From assembly GCF_003075525.1 (NCBI RefSeq), contig NZ_QDDR01000001.1, positions 124,001 to 188,000 of the forward strand: a stretch of DNA of 64,000 nt, read 5' to 3'. The notes beneath the pieces were generated by a model. The model made no database searches. It had not been told where the DNA came from and saw only the letters and a program-made list of their open reading frames with translations. Origin of the DNA: Pararhodobacter aggregans (GTDB lineage: Bacteria; Pseudomonadota; Alphaproteobacteria; Rhodobacterales; Rhodobacteraceae). Numbering within the stretch: the first letter of the stretch is position 1; every line of letters starts with the position of its first letter. Below, piece after piece: positions 54,382 through 63,675 of this stretch. The translations under genes and the position numbers were made by a program.

Positions 54382-55686
54382 TCAGGCCAGCATCGCCAGC
54401 GGGTTTTCCAGGTTCTCGATGATTGCGCTCAGGAACTCGGCCCCCAGCGCGCCGTCGATCACCCGGTGATCGACCGACAGGGTCATCGACATGACATTGG
54501 CCACGCCGATCGTGCCGTCCGCCTTCACCACCGGTTTCTTGATCCCCGCGCCCACCGCCAGGATCGAGCCATGCGGCGGGTTGATGACCGCGTCGAAATT
54601 CTCGATCCCGAACATGCCGAGGTTCGAGATCGCGAAGCTGCCGCCCACATATTCATGCGGCGCCAGCTTGCGGTTGCGGGCACGGCCCGCGAGGTCCTTC
54701 ATCTCGGCCGAAAGGGCGCTCAGCGATTTCAGATGCGCGTCCTTGATGACCGGGGTGAAGAGGCCGCCGTCGACCGCCACCGCCACGGCCAGATCCGAAG
54801 GCTTCAGTCTGAGGATCCGGTCGCCGGCCCAGACGGCATTGGCATCGGGCACCTTCTGCAGCGCCATGGCCGAGGCCTTGATGATGAAATCGTTGACGCT
54901 GAGCTTCACGCCGCGCGAGGCGAGCTGGCCGTTCAGCTGCTCGCGGAAGGCCATCAGCGCGTCCAGTTCGACCGAGCGGCGCAGGTAGAAATGCGGGATG
55001 GTCTGCTTGGCCTCGGTCAGCCGCGCCGCGACCGTCTTGCGCATGCCGTCGAGCTTGACCTCTTCATAGGCCCGGCCCTCGAACATCTTCATGACGGTAT
55101 TGGCATCGGCGCCGGTCGGCATCGCCGCCTTGGCCGGGGCCGCCGCCGCTGGCGCGGGCGCGGCTGCCGCCGGAGCGGAGGCTTTCGGCGTGGCCGTCGC
55201 GCCCTCGACATCGGCCTTGACGATCCGGCCACGCGGGCCGGAGCCGGCGATGGCGCTCAGGTCGAGGCCCTTGTCCTTGGCGATCCGCCGCGCCAGCGGC
55301 GAGGCGAAGACGCGCTGGCCGTCACCGGCGGCGGCGGCCGGGGCGGCTTTCGGCGCCTCGGCCTTGGGCGCTTCCGCCTCGGGCTTGGCGGCTTCGGCCT
55401 TGGCAGGCGCGGCTTTCGGCGTGCCGATGTCGGAGGCGCTTTCGCCCTCTTCCAGCAGCACGGCGATCGGGGTGTTGACCTTCACCCCTTCGGACCCTTC
55501 GGCGATCAGCAGCTTGCCCATCACGCCTTCATCGACGGCCTCGAATTCCATTGTCGCCTTGTCGGTCTCGATTTCGGCGATGACCATGCCGGAGGTGATC
55601 GCATCCCCCTCCTTGACCAGCCATTTCGCCAGCGTCCCCTCCTCCATGGTGGGCGAGAGCGCGGGCATCAGGATTTCCACGGGCAT
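54382..55686 (-). CDS. pdhC: pyruvate dehydrogenase E2, dihydrolipoyllysine acetyltransferase
   Basis: A 434-residue E2. The single lipoyl domain carries the lysine in [16 protein letters not shown]; a linker rich in Ala, Pro and Lys follows, then a subunit-binding domain ([20 protein letters not shown]) and the catalytic domain ending in [19 protein letters not shown] with the active His and Asp. It transfers acetyl groups to CoA. It follows pdhB after ten bases. Confidence 0.95.
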   Translation of the reverse strand: MPVEILMPALSPTMEEGTLAKWLVKEGDAITSGMVIAEIETDKATMEFEAVDEGVMGKLLIAEGSEGVKVNTPIAVLLEEGESASDIGTPKAAPAKAEAAKPEAEAPKAEAPKAAPAAAAGDGQRVFASPLARRIAKDKGLDLSAIAGSGPRGRIVKADVEGATATPKASAPAAAAPAPAAAAPAKAAMPTGADANTVMKMFEGRAYEEVKLDGMRKTVAARLTEAKQTIPHFYLRRSVELDALMAFREQLNGQLASRGVKLSVNDFIIKASAMALQKVPDANAVWAGDRILRLKPSDLAVAVAVDGGLFTPVIKDAHLKSLSALSAEMKDLAGRARNRKLAPHEYVGGSFAISNLGMFGIENFDAVINPPHGSILAVGAGIKKPVVKADGTIGVANVMSMTLSVDHRVIDGALGAEFLSAIIENLENPLAMLA

Positions 55687-55696
55687 ATCGGCCTCC

Positions 55697-57070
55697 TCAG
55701 CGATAGGTGACTTTTTTGACGGCCTCGATCACCTCGGCGGTGGTGACCAGCGCCAGTTTCTCGAGGTTGGCCGCGTAGGGCATCGGCACGTCCTTGCCGC
55801 AGAGGTTGATGACCGGCGCGTCGAGGTAATCGAAGGCCTCCATCATCACCGTGGCCGAGATGAAGTTGCCGACCGACGATTGCGGGAAGCCTTCCTCGAC
55901 GGTGACCAGGCGGTTGGTCTTCTGCACCGAGGCGATGATCGTCGCGGTGTCCATCGGGCGGATGGTGCGCAGGTCGATGACTTCGGCGTCGATGCCTTCG
56001 GCGGCGAGTTTCTCGGCGGCTTCAAGGGCATAGGTCATGCCGATCCCGAAGCTGACGATGGTCACGTCGCGGCCCTCACGGGCGATGCGGGCCTTGCCGA
56101 TCTCGACGGTGAAATCCTCAAGGTCCGGCACTTCGAAGGTGCGGCCGTAGAGGATTTCGTTTTCGAGGAAGATCACCGGGTTCGGATCGCGGATCGCGGC
56201 CTTCAGAAGGCCCTTCGCGTCGGCCGCCGAATAGGGCATCACCACCTTCAGGCCCGGGACATGGGAGTACCACGCCGCGTAATCCTGGCTGTGCTGGGCG
56301 GCCACCCGGGCCGCAGCACCATTCGGGCCACGGAAGACGATGGGGCAGGGCAGCTGGCCGCCCGACATGTAGTTCGTCTTGGCGGCCGAGTTGATGATGT
56401 GGTCGATGGCCTGCATGGCGAAGTTGAAGGTCATGAACTCGACAATCGGGTTCAGACCGCCCCAGGCTGCGCCGACCGCCAGACCGGCGAACCCGGCCTC
56501 GGTGATCGGCGTGTCGATCACCCGGCGGGCGCCGAATTCATCGAGCAGACCCTGGCTGATCTTGTAGGCGCCCTGGTATTCGCCGACTTCCTCGCCCATC
56601 AGGAAGACGTTCTCGTTGCCGCGCATCTCTTCGGCCATGGCCTCGCGCAGGGCTTCCCGCACGGTCATGGACTTCATCTTGGTGCCTTCGGGCCAGTCGG
56701 GCGTGTTCAGCGGCCAGGGAACCTCGCCCCCGGCCTGCGCCGCGACAGGGGCATCAGCCTTCAGGGGCGCTGCGGGCGCCGCCTCGGCCTTCGGCGCGGG
56801 GGCCGCCGCCAGGTCCTCGGCGCTTTCGCCTTCCTCGACCAGCACGGCGATGGGGGTGTTGACCTTCACCCCTTCGGTCCCTGCGGCGATCAGGATCTTG
56901 CCCATCACGCCTTCATCGACCGCTTCGAATTCCATCGTCGCCTTGTCGGTCTCGATCTCGGCGAGGATCATGCCGGAGGTTACGGTATCGCCCTCTTTCA
57001 CCAGCCATTTGGCCAGCGTGCCCTCTTCCATGGTGGGCGAGAGGGCGGGCATCAGGATCTGCGTTGCCAT
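55697..57070 (-). CDS. pdhB: pyruvate dehydrogenase E1 beta with N-terminal lipoyl domain
   Basis: A 457-residue E1-beta subunit. Its first 80 residues are a lipoyl domain almost identical to that of pdhC ([20 protein letters not shown] and [16 protein letters not shown]). The rest is the thiamine-enzyme beta subunit ([60 protein letters not shown]). The fusion is known in several alphaproteobacteria. It pairs with PdhA; its gene follows pdhA after 12 bases. Confidence 0.96.
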   Translation of the reverse strand: MATQILMPALSPTMEEGTLAKWLVKEGDTVTSGMILAEIETDKATMEFEAVDEGVMGKILIAAGTEGVKVNTPIAVLVEEGESAEDLAAAPAPKAEAAPAAPLKADAPVAAQAGGEVPWPLNTPDWPEGTKMKSMTVREALREAMAEEMRGNENVFLMGEEVGEYQGAYKISQGLLDEFGARRVIDTPITEAGFAGLAVGAAWGGLNPIVEFMTFNFAMQAIDHIINSAAKTNYMSGGQLPCPIVFRGPNGAAARVAAQHSQDYAAWYSHVPGLKVVMPYSAADAKGLLKAAIRDPNPVIFLENEILYGRTFEVPDLEDFTVEIGKARIAREGRDVTIVSFGIGMTYALEAAEKLAAEGIDAEVIDLRTIRPMDTATIIASVQKTNRLVTVEEGFPQSSVGNFISATVMMEAFDYLDAPVINLCGKDVPMPYAANLEKLALVTTAEVIEAVKKVTYR

Positions 57071-57082
57071 CTGGTTCCTCCC

Positions 57083-58072
57083 TCAGGCGTAGATATCGGT
57101 CCAGAGCTCGGAAAGATCCGGCTCGGGGCTGTCCTTGGAGAATTCGGCGGCCTCGTTGACGACGGCCTTGATCTCCTTGTCGATGGCCTTGAGGTCCTCG
57201 TCCGAGGCCTGGCCGCTGCCGATCAGCAGCTCGCGCACCCGCTCGATGGCGTCCCGCTCTTCGCGCATCTTCTGCACTTCCTCGCGGGTCCGGTACTTGG
57301 CGGGGTCCGACATCGAATGCCCGCGGTAGCGATAGGTCATGACCTCGAGGATATAGGGGCCGTCACCGGCGCGGCAGGCGGCGATGGCCTTCTCGGCCGC
57401 GGCCTTGACGGCCAGCACGTCCATGCCGTCGACGGCTTCGCCCTTGATGCCGTAGGCGGCGCCGCGTTCCCACAGGTTCGGGGATTTGGTCGAGCGCTTG
57501 GTCGAGGTGCCCATGGCGTATTGGTTGTTCTCGATCACGTAGACGACCGGCAGGTTCCACAGCTCGGCCATGTTGTAGCTCTCGTAGACCTGGCCCTGGT
57601 TGGCCGCGCCGTCACCGAAATAGGTGAAGGTGACGTTGTCGTTGCCCTTGTACTTGTCCGAGAAGGCAAGCCCCGTGCCCAGCGGCACCTGCGCGCCGAC
57701 GATGCCATGACCGCCGTAGAAATGCTTCTCGCGGCTGAACATGTGCATCGAGCCGCCCTTGCCCTTGGAATAGCCGCCGATGCGGCCCGTGAGCTCGGCC
57801 ATGACGCCCTTGGGATCCATGCCGCAGACCAGCATGTGGCCGTGGTCACGGTAGGAGGTGATGCGCTTGTCGCCGTCCTTGGCCGCGGCCTCGATCCCGA
57901 CCACCACGGCCTCCTGGCCGATGTAGAGGTGGCAGAAACCGCCGATCAGCCCCATCCCGTAAAGCTGCCCCGCCTTTTCCTCGAATCGCCGGATCAGCAG
58001 CATGTCGCGGTAATACTTGAGCAGTTCCTCGCCCGAGACGTTTGATTTCTCGGTGGTCTTTCTGGCTGCCAT
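57083..58072 (-). CDS. pdhA: pyruvate dehydrogenase E1 alpha
   Basis: A 329-residue thiamine-diphosphate subunit. Marks are MLLIRRFEEKAGQLYGMGLI, GFCHLYIGQEAVVVGIEAA, GGHGIVGAQVPLGTGLAFSD and the thiamine-binding FTYFGDGAANQGQVYESYNM ending in ENNQYAMGTS. The C-terminal RYRGHSMSDPAKYRTREEV is typical. It leads the pdhABC operon, and a GTTTA/TAAAC repeat lies about 30 bases before its start. Confidence 0.96.
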   Translation of the reverse strand: MAARKTTEKSNVSGEELLKYYRDMLLIRRFEEKAGQLYGMGLIGGFCHLYIGQEAVVVGIEAAAKDGDKRITSYRDHGHMLVCGMDPKGVMAELTGRIGGYSKGKGGSMHMFSREKHFYGGHGIVGAQVPLGTGLAFSDKYKGNDNVTFTYFGDGAANQGQVYESYNMAELWNLPVVYVIENNQYAMGTSTKRSTKSPNLWERGAAYGIKGEAVDGMDVLAVKAAAEKAIAACRAGDGPYILEVMTYRYRGHSMSDPAKYRTREEVQKMREERDAIERVRELLIGSGQASDEDLKAIDKEIKAVVNEAAEFSKDSPEPDLSELWTDIYA

Positions 58073-58102
58073 CGGTGCCTCCCCCTGGTCGCGTCAGGAA
58101 TA

Positions 58103-58116
58103 GTTTAACACTAAAC
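58103..58116. promoter_or_regulatory. inverted repeat upstream of pdhA, candidate operator
   Basis: GTTTA-ACAC-TAAAC is a perfect five-base inverted repeat in an AT-rich patch 31-44 bases before the pdhA start, where a repressor would block transcription. No regulator gene is adjacent, and the family cannot be named from the half-site. Confidence 0.4.
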
Positions 58117-58295
58117 GATCTTTTACACCAAGCCCTGATCGAAAGCGAGACTGTTTTGCCCGCTGGTTGCGCAACCACTCGCGCGCGCAATCGGCAGGGC
58201 CGGATTCCCCCCTATCGACCGGATCGGTCGGGGTTCAACCTAGCACGGAAAGCGCTGGTGCCCAGAAGGTTCTGACGGGGGAAGGCAGACGCGCC

Positions 58296-58592
58296 TCAGC
58301 GCAGGACGACCTCGTCCGAGCGGACATAGCCCAGAACCTCGCGCGCCTGCTGGTCCAGGAGGTCGAGGTCCAGGAATTCGTCCGACAGCCGACGGGTGCG
58401 GTTCTCGATCACCACCAGATCCGCGGCCAGCCGGTCGCGTTCCACCCGCAACTGGGCGGCGTCGGCCTCGACCTGGATGCGGCGGAACAGGCCATATTCC
58501 CCCTGCACGGCGGCAAAGGTCAGATAGGCGCCGAAAGTGCCGGTGATGGCATAGAAGATGACGGGCCCGAAGGCGGGTCGCTTTCTGTTCAT
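58296..58592 (-). CDS. ftsB: septum formation initiator FtsB/DivIC-like
   Basis: A 98-residue bitopic membrane protein. A short N-terminal cytosolic part is followed by one membrane segment (VIFYAITGTFGAYLTFAAVQ), then a coiled coil (VEADAAQLRVERDRLAADLV) and the C-terminal DLDLLDQQAREVLGYVRSDE, which matches the family L-D-x2-A-R-x2-L-G-Y motif. It works in the FtsQLB divisome complex. It lies between the pdh operon and the aidB-like gene on the minus strand. Confidence 0.85.
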   Translation of the reverse strand: MNRKRPAFGPVIFYAITGTFGAYLTFAAVQGEYGLFRRIQVEADAAQLRVERDRLAADLVVIENRTRRLSDEFLDLDLLDQQAREVLGYVRSDEVVLR

Positions 58593-58769
58593 GATCCTGC
58601 TCGTGGCCTCTGACCGGGCCTTTGCGCCATCCTGCCACAGCGGCGCGGGAAAAGGAATCCCCTCAAGGCGGGTTCCGGCGGCGGCCCGCCCGCCGCGCCG
58701 GCCCGACGCCGCGTCCGGCTGGACAGGACGGGGCGGCCGGGCGCAGGCTGGGGCAAAGGGAGGACCATC

Positions 58770-60353
58770 ATGACCGCATCCGAGCCCCGCGGGCAGCTAC
58801 GCACGCATGAGGTTTTCAACCAGCCCGCCATCCCCGGCCGCGACCCCTGGGCCGAGGACCCGACCCTGCGCCGGATCCTTGGCGCGGACCCGGGCCTCGC
58901 GGCCTTCGGCGCCGCGCTGGCCTCGGACGAGATCCGCGAGGCCGCCCGCGACGCGCAGACCCAACTGCCGCAATTGCGCAGCTTCGACCGCAACGGGCGG
59001 CGGCTGGACGAGGTGCATTTCCATCCCGGCTATCACCGCCTGATGGCGCTGGGGCTGGAGGCGGGCTATGCCGCCACCGCCTGGGACGGCACCGGCAGCC
59101 ATCTGCGCCACGCGGCGATCAATTATCTGCTCAGCCAGGTCGAGCCCGGGGTCTGCTGCCCGATGACCATGACCTATGCCGGCATCCCGGCCCTGAACGC
59201 CGACCCGGGGCTGGCGGCGCTCTGGCAGCCGAAGCTGGCGGCGGCCGCCTATGATCCGCGCAGCATCCCCGTGGACCGCAAGCGGGCGGCGACGCTGGGC
59301 ATGGCGATGACCGAGAAGCAGGGCGGATCGGACGTGCGGGCCAATGCGACCGTCGCGGTCAGGGATGGCGAGTTCTACCGGCTGACGGGCCACAAATGGT
59401 TCTGCTCGGCGCCAATGTGCGACGGGTTTCTGACGCTGGCGCAACTCGACGGGGCGATCACCTGTTTCCTGGTGCCGCGCTGGCTGCCGGACGGCACGCG
59501 CAACGCCTTCACCCTCCTCCGGCTGAAGGACAAGCTGGGCAACAAGGCCAATGCCTCGTCCGAGATCGAATACGACGGCACGCTGGCGCATCTGCTGGGC
59601 GAGCCCGGGCGCGGGGTGCAGACCATCATCGAGATGGTGCATCACACCCGGCTCGATACCGCCATCGCGCCTGCCGGGCTGATGCGCGCCGCGCTGGGCG
59701 AGGCGCTGAGCTGGGCCCGGGGCCGTTCGGCGTTCCAGAAGCGGCTCATTGACCAGCCCTTGATGCGCGCGGTTCTGGCCGATCTGGGGCTGGAGGCCGA
59801 GGCGGCGCTGCTGCTCGCGCTCGATGTGGCGCGGGCCTTCGACGATCCGGCGCGGCGGCCCTATGCGCGGATCGCCGTGGCGCTGGCCAAGTTCGTGTCG
59901 AACAAGGCCGCGCCGGGGATGATCTATGAATGCATGGAGGCGCTGGGCGGCATGGGCTATGTCGAGGAGACGCCGCTGCCCATGCTCTACCGCGAGGCGC
60001 CGCTCAATTCGATCTGGGAGGGGTCGGGGAATGTCATCTGCCTCGACATCCTGCGGACGCTGATGAAGGAGCCCGAGGCGGGGGCCCAGCTGACGGCAAG
60101 GCTGGAAGCGGCGCGGGGTCTCGATCCCCGCTATGACGCGGCGCTGGCGGCGCACCGCGAGCGCTGGCCGGCCCTGCCGACCGAGGCCGAGGCGCGCTGG
60201 TTCGCGGAATCCTTGGGGGTGCTGCTGACCGGGGCGGTAATGCTGGCCGAGAGCCCGCTCGCCGGGGAATGGCTGGCGACGCGGCTGGGGCCGCGGGGCC
60301 GGGTCGCGGGGGCTGTCGCCATCGACGCCGACAAGGTGCTGGCGGCGCTCTGA
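58770..60353 (+). CDS. aidB: AidB-like acyl-CoA dehydrogenase family flavoprotein
   Basis: A 527-residue flavoprotein. It matches E. coli AidB through the whole length: HEVFNQPAIP, RRLDEVHFHPGYHRLMALGL, MTEKQGGSDVRAN, YRLTGHKWFCSAP, LLRLKDKLGNKANASSEIEY, MEALGGMGYVEETPLPMLYR and LNSIWEGSGNVICLDILRTL. AidB protects DNA during the adaptive response to alkylation; its enzymatic activity is weak or unclear. No ada or alkB gene is close. The start follows a GGGAGG. Palindromic repeats follow the stop. Confidence 0.9.
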   Translation: MTASEPRGQLRTHEVFNQPAIPGRDPWAEDPTLRRILGADPGLAAFGAALASDEIREAARDAQTQLPQLRSFDRNGRRLDEVHFHPGYHRLMALGLEAGYAATAWDGTGSHLRHAAINYLLSQVEPGVCCPMTMTYAGIPALNADPGLAALWQPKLAAAAYDPRSIPVDRKRAATLGMAMTEKQGGSDVRANATVAVRDGEFYRLTGHKWFCSAPMCDGFLTLAQLDGAITCFLVPRWLPDGTRNAFTLLRLKDKLGNKANASSEIEYDGTLAHLLGEPGRGVQTIIEMVHHTRLDTAIAPAGLMRAALGEALSWARGRSAFQKRLIDQPLMRAVLADLGLEAEAALLLALDVARAFDDPARRPYARIAVALAKFVSNKAAPGMIYECMEALGGMGYVEETPLPMLYREAPLNSIWEGSGNVICLDILRTLMKEPEAGAQLTARLEAARGLDPRYDAALAAHRERWPALPTEAEARWFAESLGVLLTGAVMLAESPLAGEWLATRLGPRGRVAGAVAIDADKVLAAL

Positions 60354-60474
60354 GGATGGGCGGATCGCCCATCCTACGGCAGGGGCCCGTAGGGTGCGTG
60401 CTCGCACGCACCGCGCGGAGGCGGGGTTCTATCCCACCTGAGGCGATCAAGTAGGGTGGGATTTCATCCCACCC
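60353..60474. repeat. cluster of three palindromic repeats after the aidB-like gene
   Basis: Three hairpin elements lie in a row: AGGATGGGC with GCCCATCCT (60353-60375), GGTGCGTGC with GCACGCACC (60393-60412), and GGGTGGGAT with ATCCCACCC (60454-60474). Two are preceded by GTAGG, as in the 28-base palindromes at 25052 and 50604. They separate the convergent aidB-like gene and a small membrane-protein gene. Confidence 0.8.
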
Positions 60475-60486
60475 AAGGCCACCCCC

Positions 60487-60855
60487 TCAGAAATGCGCTT
60501 TCTCCTCATCCGGCCGTCCGGCGGCGATGGCCAGAAGCCCCGCCACGGCACAGAATCCGATCGGGAACATGGTGAAGACGCCGAACCCGAAGGCCGCGTA
60601 CATCAGCCCGGCCGAGGCCAGCAGCATCACCCCGCCCCAGAGCGCCCTTGCCCGGGCCATGGCGCCTCCGGCGATGGCCAAGAGCGGCGCCACGAAGCTC
60701 GCCAGCCGCACCAGACTCGCGTCGTCGACCACGCCGAAGGCCTGCGCAACCTCGACATGGGTCTCGGTCAGCACGGTGTAGCCGTAGCCGAAGAAGCCCA
60801 CCACCATGGCGATCAGCCCGCCGACGATCCCCAGCACCAGAGCCGCGTTGCGCAT
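60487..60855 (-). CDS. small four-segment membrane protein
   Basis: A 122-residue hydrophobic protein with four membrane segments (ALVLGIVGGLIAMVVGFFGY, FVAPLLAIAGGAMARA, GGVMLLASAGLMYAAFGFG, FPIGFCAVAGLLAIAAG) and a charged end (DEEKAHF). The plan resembles DUF4064-type proteins, but the match is not certain. It is a single gene with no functional hint from its neighbours. Confidence 0.6.
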   Translation of the reverse strand: MRNAALVLGIVGGLIAMVVGFFGYGYTVLTETHVEVAQAFGVVDDASLVRLASFVAPLLAIAGGAMARARALWGGVMLLASAGLMYAAFGFGVFTMFPIGFCAVAGLLAIAAGRPDEEKAHF

Positions 60856-60936
60856 ATTGGTCCTTCCCGGGCGGCCCGATGCCGCAGGCCTTGCAGATAG
60901 GGGCCCGGGCGGGGCGCGATCAAGGGCCTAGGCGCC

Positions 60937-61803
60937 TCAGAAGCCGATCCGCGCCACCACGCCCGCGTGATCCGAGCCCAGTCCCGGCCGGATCTCGGTG
61001 CTGCCCTGGCCACTGGTCAGCACATGGTCGATGGGCCAGCCCAGACCCATGACCCGGATCGAGGCGCGTATCGGCCCGATCCGCTGCGCCCCGGCTGCCG
61101 CGCCCAGGGCCCGGACCGCGTATCCCCAGGGCACCATGTTGAAATCGCCCCCGATCACCACCCGGCCGCGCATCGGTTCCAGCAGCGGAGCGATGGAGTC
61201 AACCGCCGCGCCCTGCCCATAGGGCCAGGGCCAGGACAGATGGATCGACGCCGCCCAGACCGGCCCGGAGGGCGAGGCCACCTGCATCGCCGCCATGCCG
61301 CGCATGGGCGAGCATTGCACCGCCTCGCCCGGCCAGCGCGACAGGACCGCGATCCCGCTCCAGGACGAGAAGCGGCACAGATGCTGATGAGGATAGGTCT
61401 CGCGCAGCAGATCGAGGATCGCGGCATTGGTATCGCTCACCTCCTGCAGCAGGACGACATCGGCGCCGGACTCCAGGATATCCGCGACCAGCGGCGCGGG
61501 ATCGGCCAGCGAGGCCAGCAGGTTCTTGCTGTAGAGCGTGAGGTCCACCCGGGCCGGAGCCTCGCCGCCCCGCATCGCCCCCAGGATCATCGGCGCCGAG
61601 GCCCCCAGCGCCAGGATCAGCGCCACCGCGCCCAGCCGCCGCGCGCCGCTCAGGCCCGCGGCCAGCGCGCTCAGCGCCATCGCCCCGGCCCAGAACGGCC
61701 GGAACACCGCCAGCGTATCCCCCGCCGGATGCAGGGGACCGAGGAAACTCGCCGCCAGCATGAGGCCGGACAGCAGGGTCAGGGTCAGGAATAATCGTCT
61801 CAC
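60937..61803 (-). CDS. endonuclease/exonuclease/phosphatase family protein, membrane-anchored
   Basis: A 288-residue protein. The first 75 residues hold two or three membrane segments (LFLTLTLLSGLMLAASFLG, FWAGAMALSALAAGLSGA, VALILALGASAPMILGAM). The rest is an EEP domain: LTLYSKNLLASLADP, VVLLQEVSDTNAAILDLLRE (catalytic Glu), VVIGGDFNMVPWGYAVRAL (Asp, Asn), WPIDHVLTSG and GLGSDHAGVVARI (Asp, His). The domain probably faces the periplasm; the substrate (nucleic acid, lipid or sugar phosphate) is unknown. Confidence 0.8.
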   Translation of the reverse strand: MRRLFLTLTLLSGLMLAASFLGPLHPAGDTLAVFRPFWAGAMALSALAAGLSGARRLGAVALILALGASAPMILGAMRGGEAPARVDLTLYSKNLLASLADPAPLVADILESGADVVLLQEVSDTNAAILDLLRETYPHQHLCRFSSWSGIAVLSRWPGEAVQCSPMRGMAAMQVASPSGPVWAASIHLSWPWPYGQGAAVDSIAPLLEPMRGRVVIGGDFNMVPWGYAVRALGAAAGAQRIGPIRASIRVMGLGWPIDHVLTSGQGSTEIRPGLGSDHAGVVARIGF

Positions 61804-61893
61804 CAGGGGCTCCCGCAGCCTGCGGGAGGGCTAAACGCCAAGCCCCCCGGGGGCAACGCACGAAATCGCGAAGCCCCCCGCCATCGGCGGAAA

Positions 61894-62460
61894 TCAGTCC
61901 TTGGCGCGTTCGTAATAGCTGTTGTCGGCGGTGTTGATGACGATCCGCGTCTCGACCCCGATATGCGGCGGGACCATGACGCGCACGCCGATATTGGTCA
62001 TCGCGGGCTTGTAGGACGACGAGGCGGTCTGCCCCTTCACCACCGGCTCGGTCTCGGTCACCTCGACGGTGATCCGCGCGGGCAGTTCGATCGAGATCGG
62101 GATCGACTCGAAGGTCTGCAGATAGACCCGCATGCCCGGCTCCAGGAACGGCGCCGCATCGCCCACCACATCGGCGGTCGCGGTGACCTGCTCGAAGCTC
62201 TCGGGGTTCATGAAGTGATAGCCCTCGCCATCCTCGTAGAGGAAGTCGTATTCCCGCTCGTCCACATCGGCCTTCTCGACCTGCTCGGTGGTCTTCCAGC
62301 GCTCGCTCGTCTTCACCCCGTCCGAGATGCGGCGCATGTCGACCGAGGTGGTGGGCGTGCCCTTGCCGGGGTGGAAGTTCTCGGCCTTGAGCACGACGTA
62401 GAGCTGGCCGTTCATGTCGACGACGTTGCCCTTGCGAAGAGAGGAAGCAATGACTTTCAC
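61894..62460 (-). CDS. efp: translation elongation factor P
   Basis: A 188-residue EF-P that relieves ribosome stalling at proline runs. The N-terminal domain begins [20 protein letters not shown], and the modifiable Lys is in [14 protein letters not shown]; domain II includes [20 protein letters not shown] and domain [23 protein letters not shown]. The Lys and its loop match the type modified with beta-lysine by EpmA. The epmA gene is divergent from it 98 bases away. Confidence 0.95.
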   Translation of the reverse strand: MKVIASSLRKGNVVDMNGQLYVVLKAENFHPGKGTPTTSVDMRRISDGVKTSERWKTTEQVEKADVDEREYDFLYEDGEGYHFMNPESFEQVTATADVVGDAAPFLEPGMRVYLQTFESIPISIELPARITVEVTETEPVVKGQTASSSYKPAMTNIGVRVMVPPHIGVETRIVINTADNSYYERAKD

Positions 62461-62558
62461 GGGTGGTTCCTTGTGGAGGGCCGCAGAGCGGATTATGCGC
62501 GGATTGCTCCCGGCCCTAGCCGAAACCGAAACGGATTTCCAGTGAAGAGGTGCCCCTG

Positions 62559-63587
62559 ATGCGCGAAACCCCCTGGTGGCACCCCGCCCGGCACGAGGAC
62601 CGCCGCCCGATCCTTCTGGCCCGCAACCGCATTCAGGGGGCGATTCGCGGCTTCCTGTCGGGGCAGGATTTCATCGAGGTGGACCCGGCCGCGCTGGCGG
62701 TCAGCCCCGGCAACGAGGCGCATCTGCACGCCTTCGCCACCGAAGCCATCGGCAATGACGGCGTGGCGCGGGTGATGTACCTGCACACCTCGCCCGAATT
62801 CGCGCTGAAAAAGCTGCTGGCGGCGGGCGAGCGGCGGATCGCTTCCTTCGCCCATGTCTGGCGCAACCGCGAGCGGGGGCCGAAGCACGCGCCCGAATTC
62901 ACCATGCTGGAATGGTATCGCGCGGGCGAGGATTATGCGGTCCTGATGGAGGACGTGGCCGAAATGGCGCGGCTGGCCTGTCAGGCGGCGGGGACGGCGG
63001 TGCTGCGCTACGGCGATCTGACCTGCGATCCGTTCCAGCCCTATGAGCGGCTTTCGGTGGCGGAGGCGTTCCAGCGGTATGCGGGCGTCGATCTGCTGGC
63101 CACGCTGACCGGGCCCGAGCCCGATACGGCGGCTTTGCGCGGGCAGGCCCAAGGGTTGCAGATGGCGGCGGATGACACATGGTCCGACATCTTCTCTCGG
63201 TTGCTGTCGGAACGGGTCGAGCCGCATCTGGGGCGGGGGCGGCTGACGGTGCTGGACCGCTATCCCGCCTGCGAGGCGGCGCTGGCGCGCGCCTGCGCCG
63301 ATGACCGGCGCGAGGCCGAGCGGTTCGAGGTCTATGCCTGCGGGGTGGAGCTGGCCAACGGGTTCGGGGAACTCACCGACCCCGCCGAACAGCGCCGCCG
63401 CTTCGAGATCGAGATGGACGAGAAGGCCCGTGTCTATCGCGAACGCTACCCGCTGGACGAGGATTTCCTGGCCGCGCTGGCGCTGATGCCCGAGGCGTCC
63501 GGCATCGCGCTGGGTTTCGACCGGCTGGTCATGCTGGCCACCGCCGCGCCGCATATCGACGCGGTGCAATGGGTGCCGGTGGGGTAG
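62559..63587 (+). CDS. epmA: EF-P lysyl/beta-lysyl ligase, EpmA (GenX/PoxA)
   Basis: A 342-residue class II lysyl-tRNA-synthetase-like enzyme without an anticodon-binding domain. Marks are [36 protein letters not shown] (motif region), [20 protein letters not shown] and [16 protein letters not shown] (motif 2), [20 protein letters not shown] and [15 protein letters not shown] (motif 3). It attaches beta-lysine to EF-P. The ATG at 62559 was chosen because GAGG lies eight bases upstream; a GTG at 62550 is possible. No epmB (lysine aminomutase) gene is seen in the window. Confidence 0.93.
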   Translation: MRETPWWHPARHEDRRPILLARNRIQGAIRGFLSGQDFIEVDPAALAVSPGNEAHLHAFATEAIGNDGVARVMYLHTSPEFALKKLLAAGERRIASFAHVWRNRERGPKHAPEFTMLEWYRAGEDYAVLMEDVAEMARLACQAAGTAVLRYGDLTCDPFQPYERLSVAEAFQRYAGVDLLATLTGPEPDTAALRGQAQGLQMAADDTWSDIFSRLLSERVEPHLGRGRLTVLDRYPACEAALARACADDRREAERFEVYACGVELANGFGELTDPAEQRRRFEIEMDEKARVYRERYPLDEDFLAALALMPEASGIALGFDRLVMLATAAPHIDAVQWVPVG

Positions 63588-63675
63588 GGGCGTGCCCGCT
63601 AGCCGTCGCCCCGGACCTGCTTGACTCCCCCCTGCGCACAACCTAGGGAGCCCGGCCCTGTACGGCACAAGGAAC

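Noticed and set aside
55091-58045. 984-codon plus-strand frame across pdhA, pdhB and pdhC
   Set aside because: Antisense shadow of conserved enzymes, with repeated His/Gly-rich composition and no recognisable motif.
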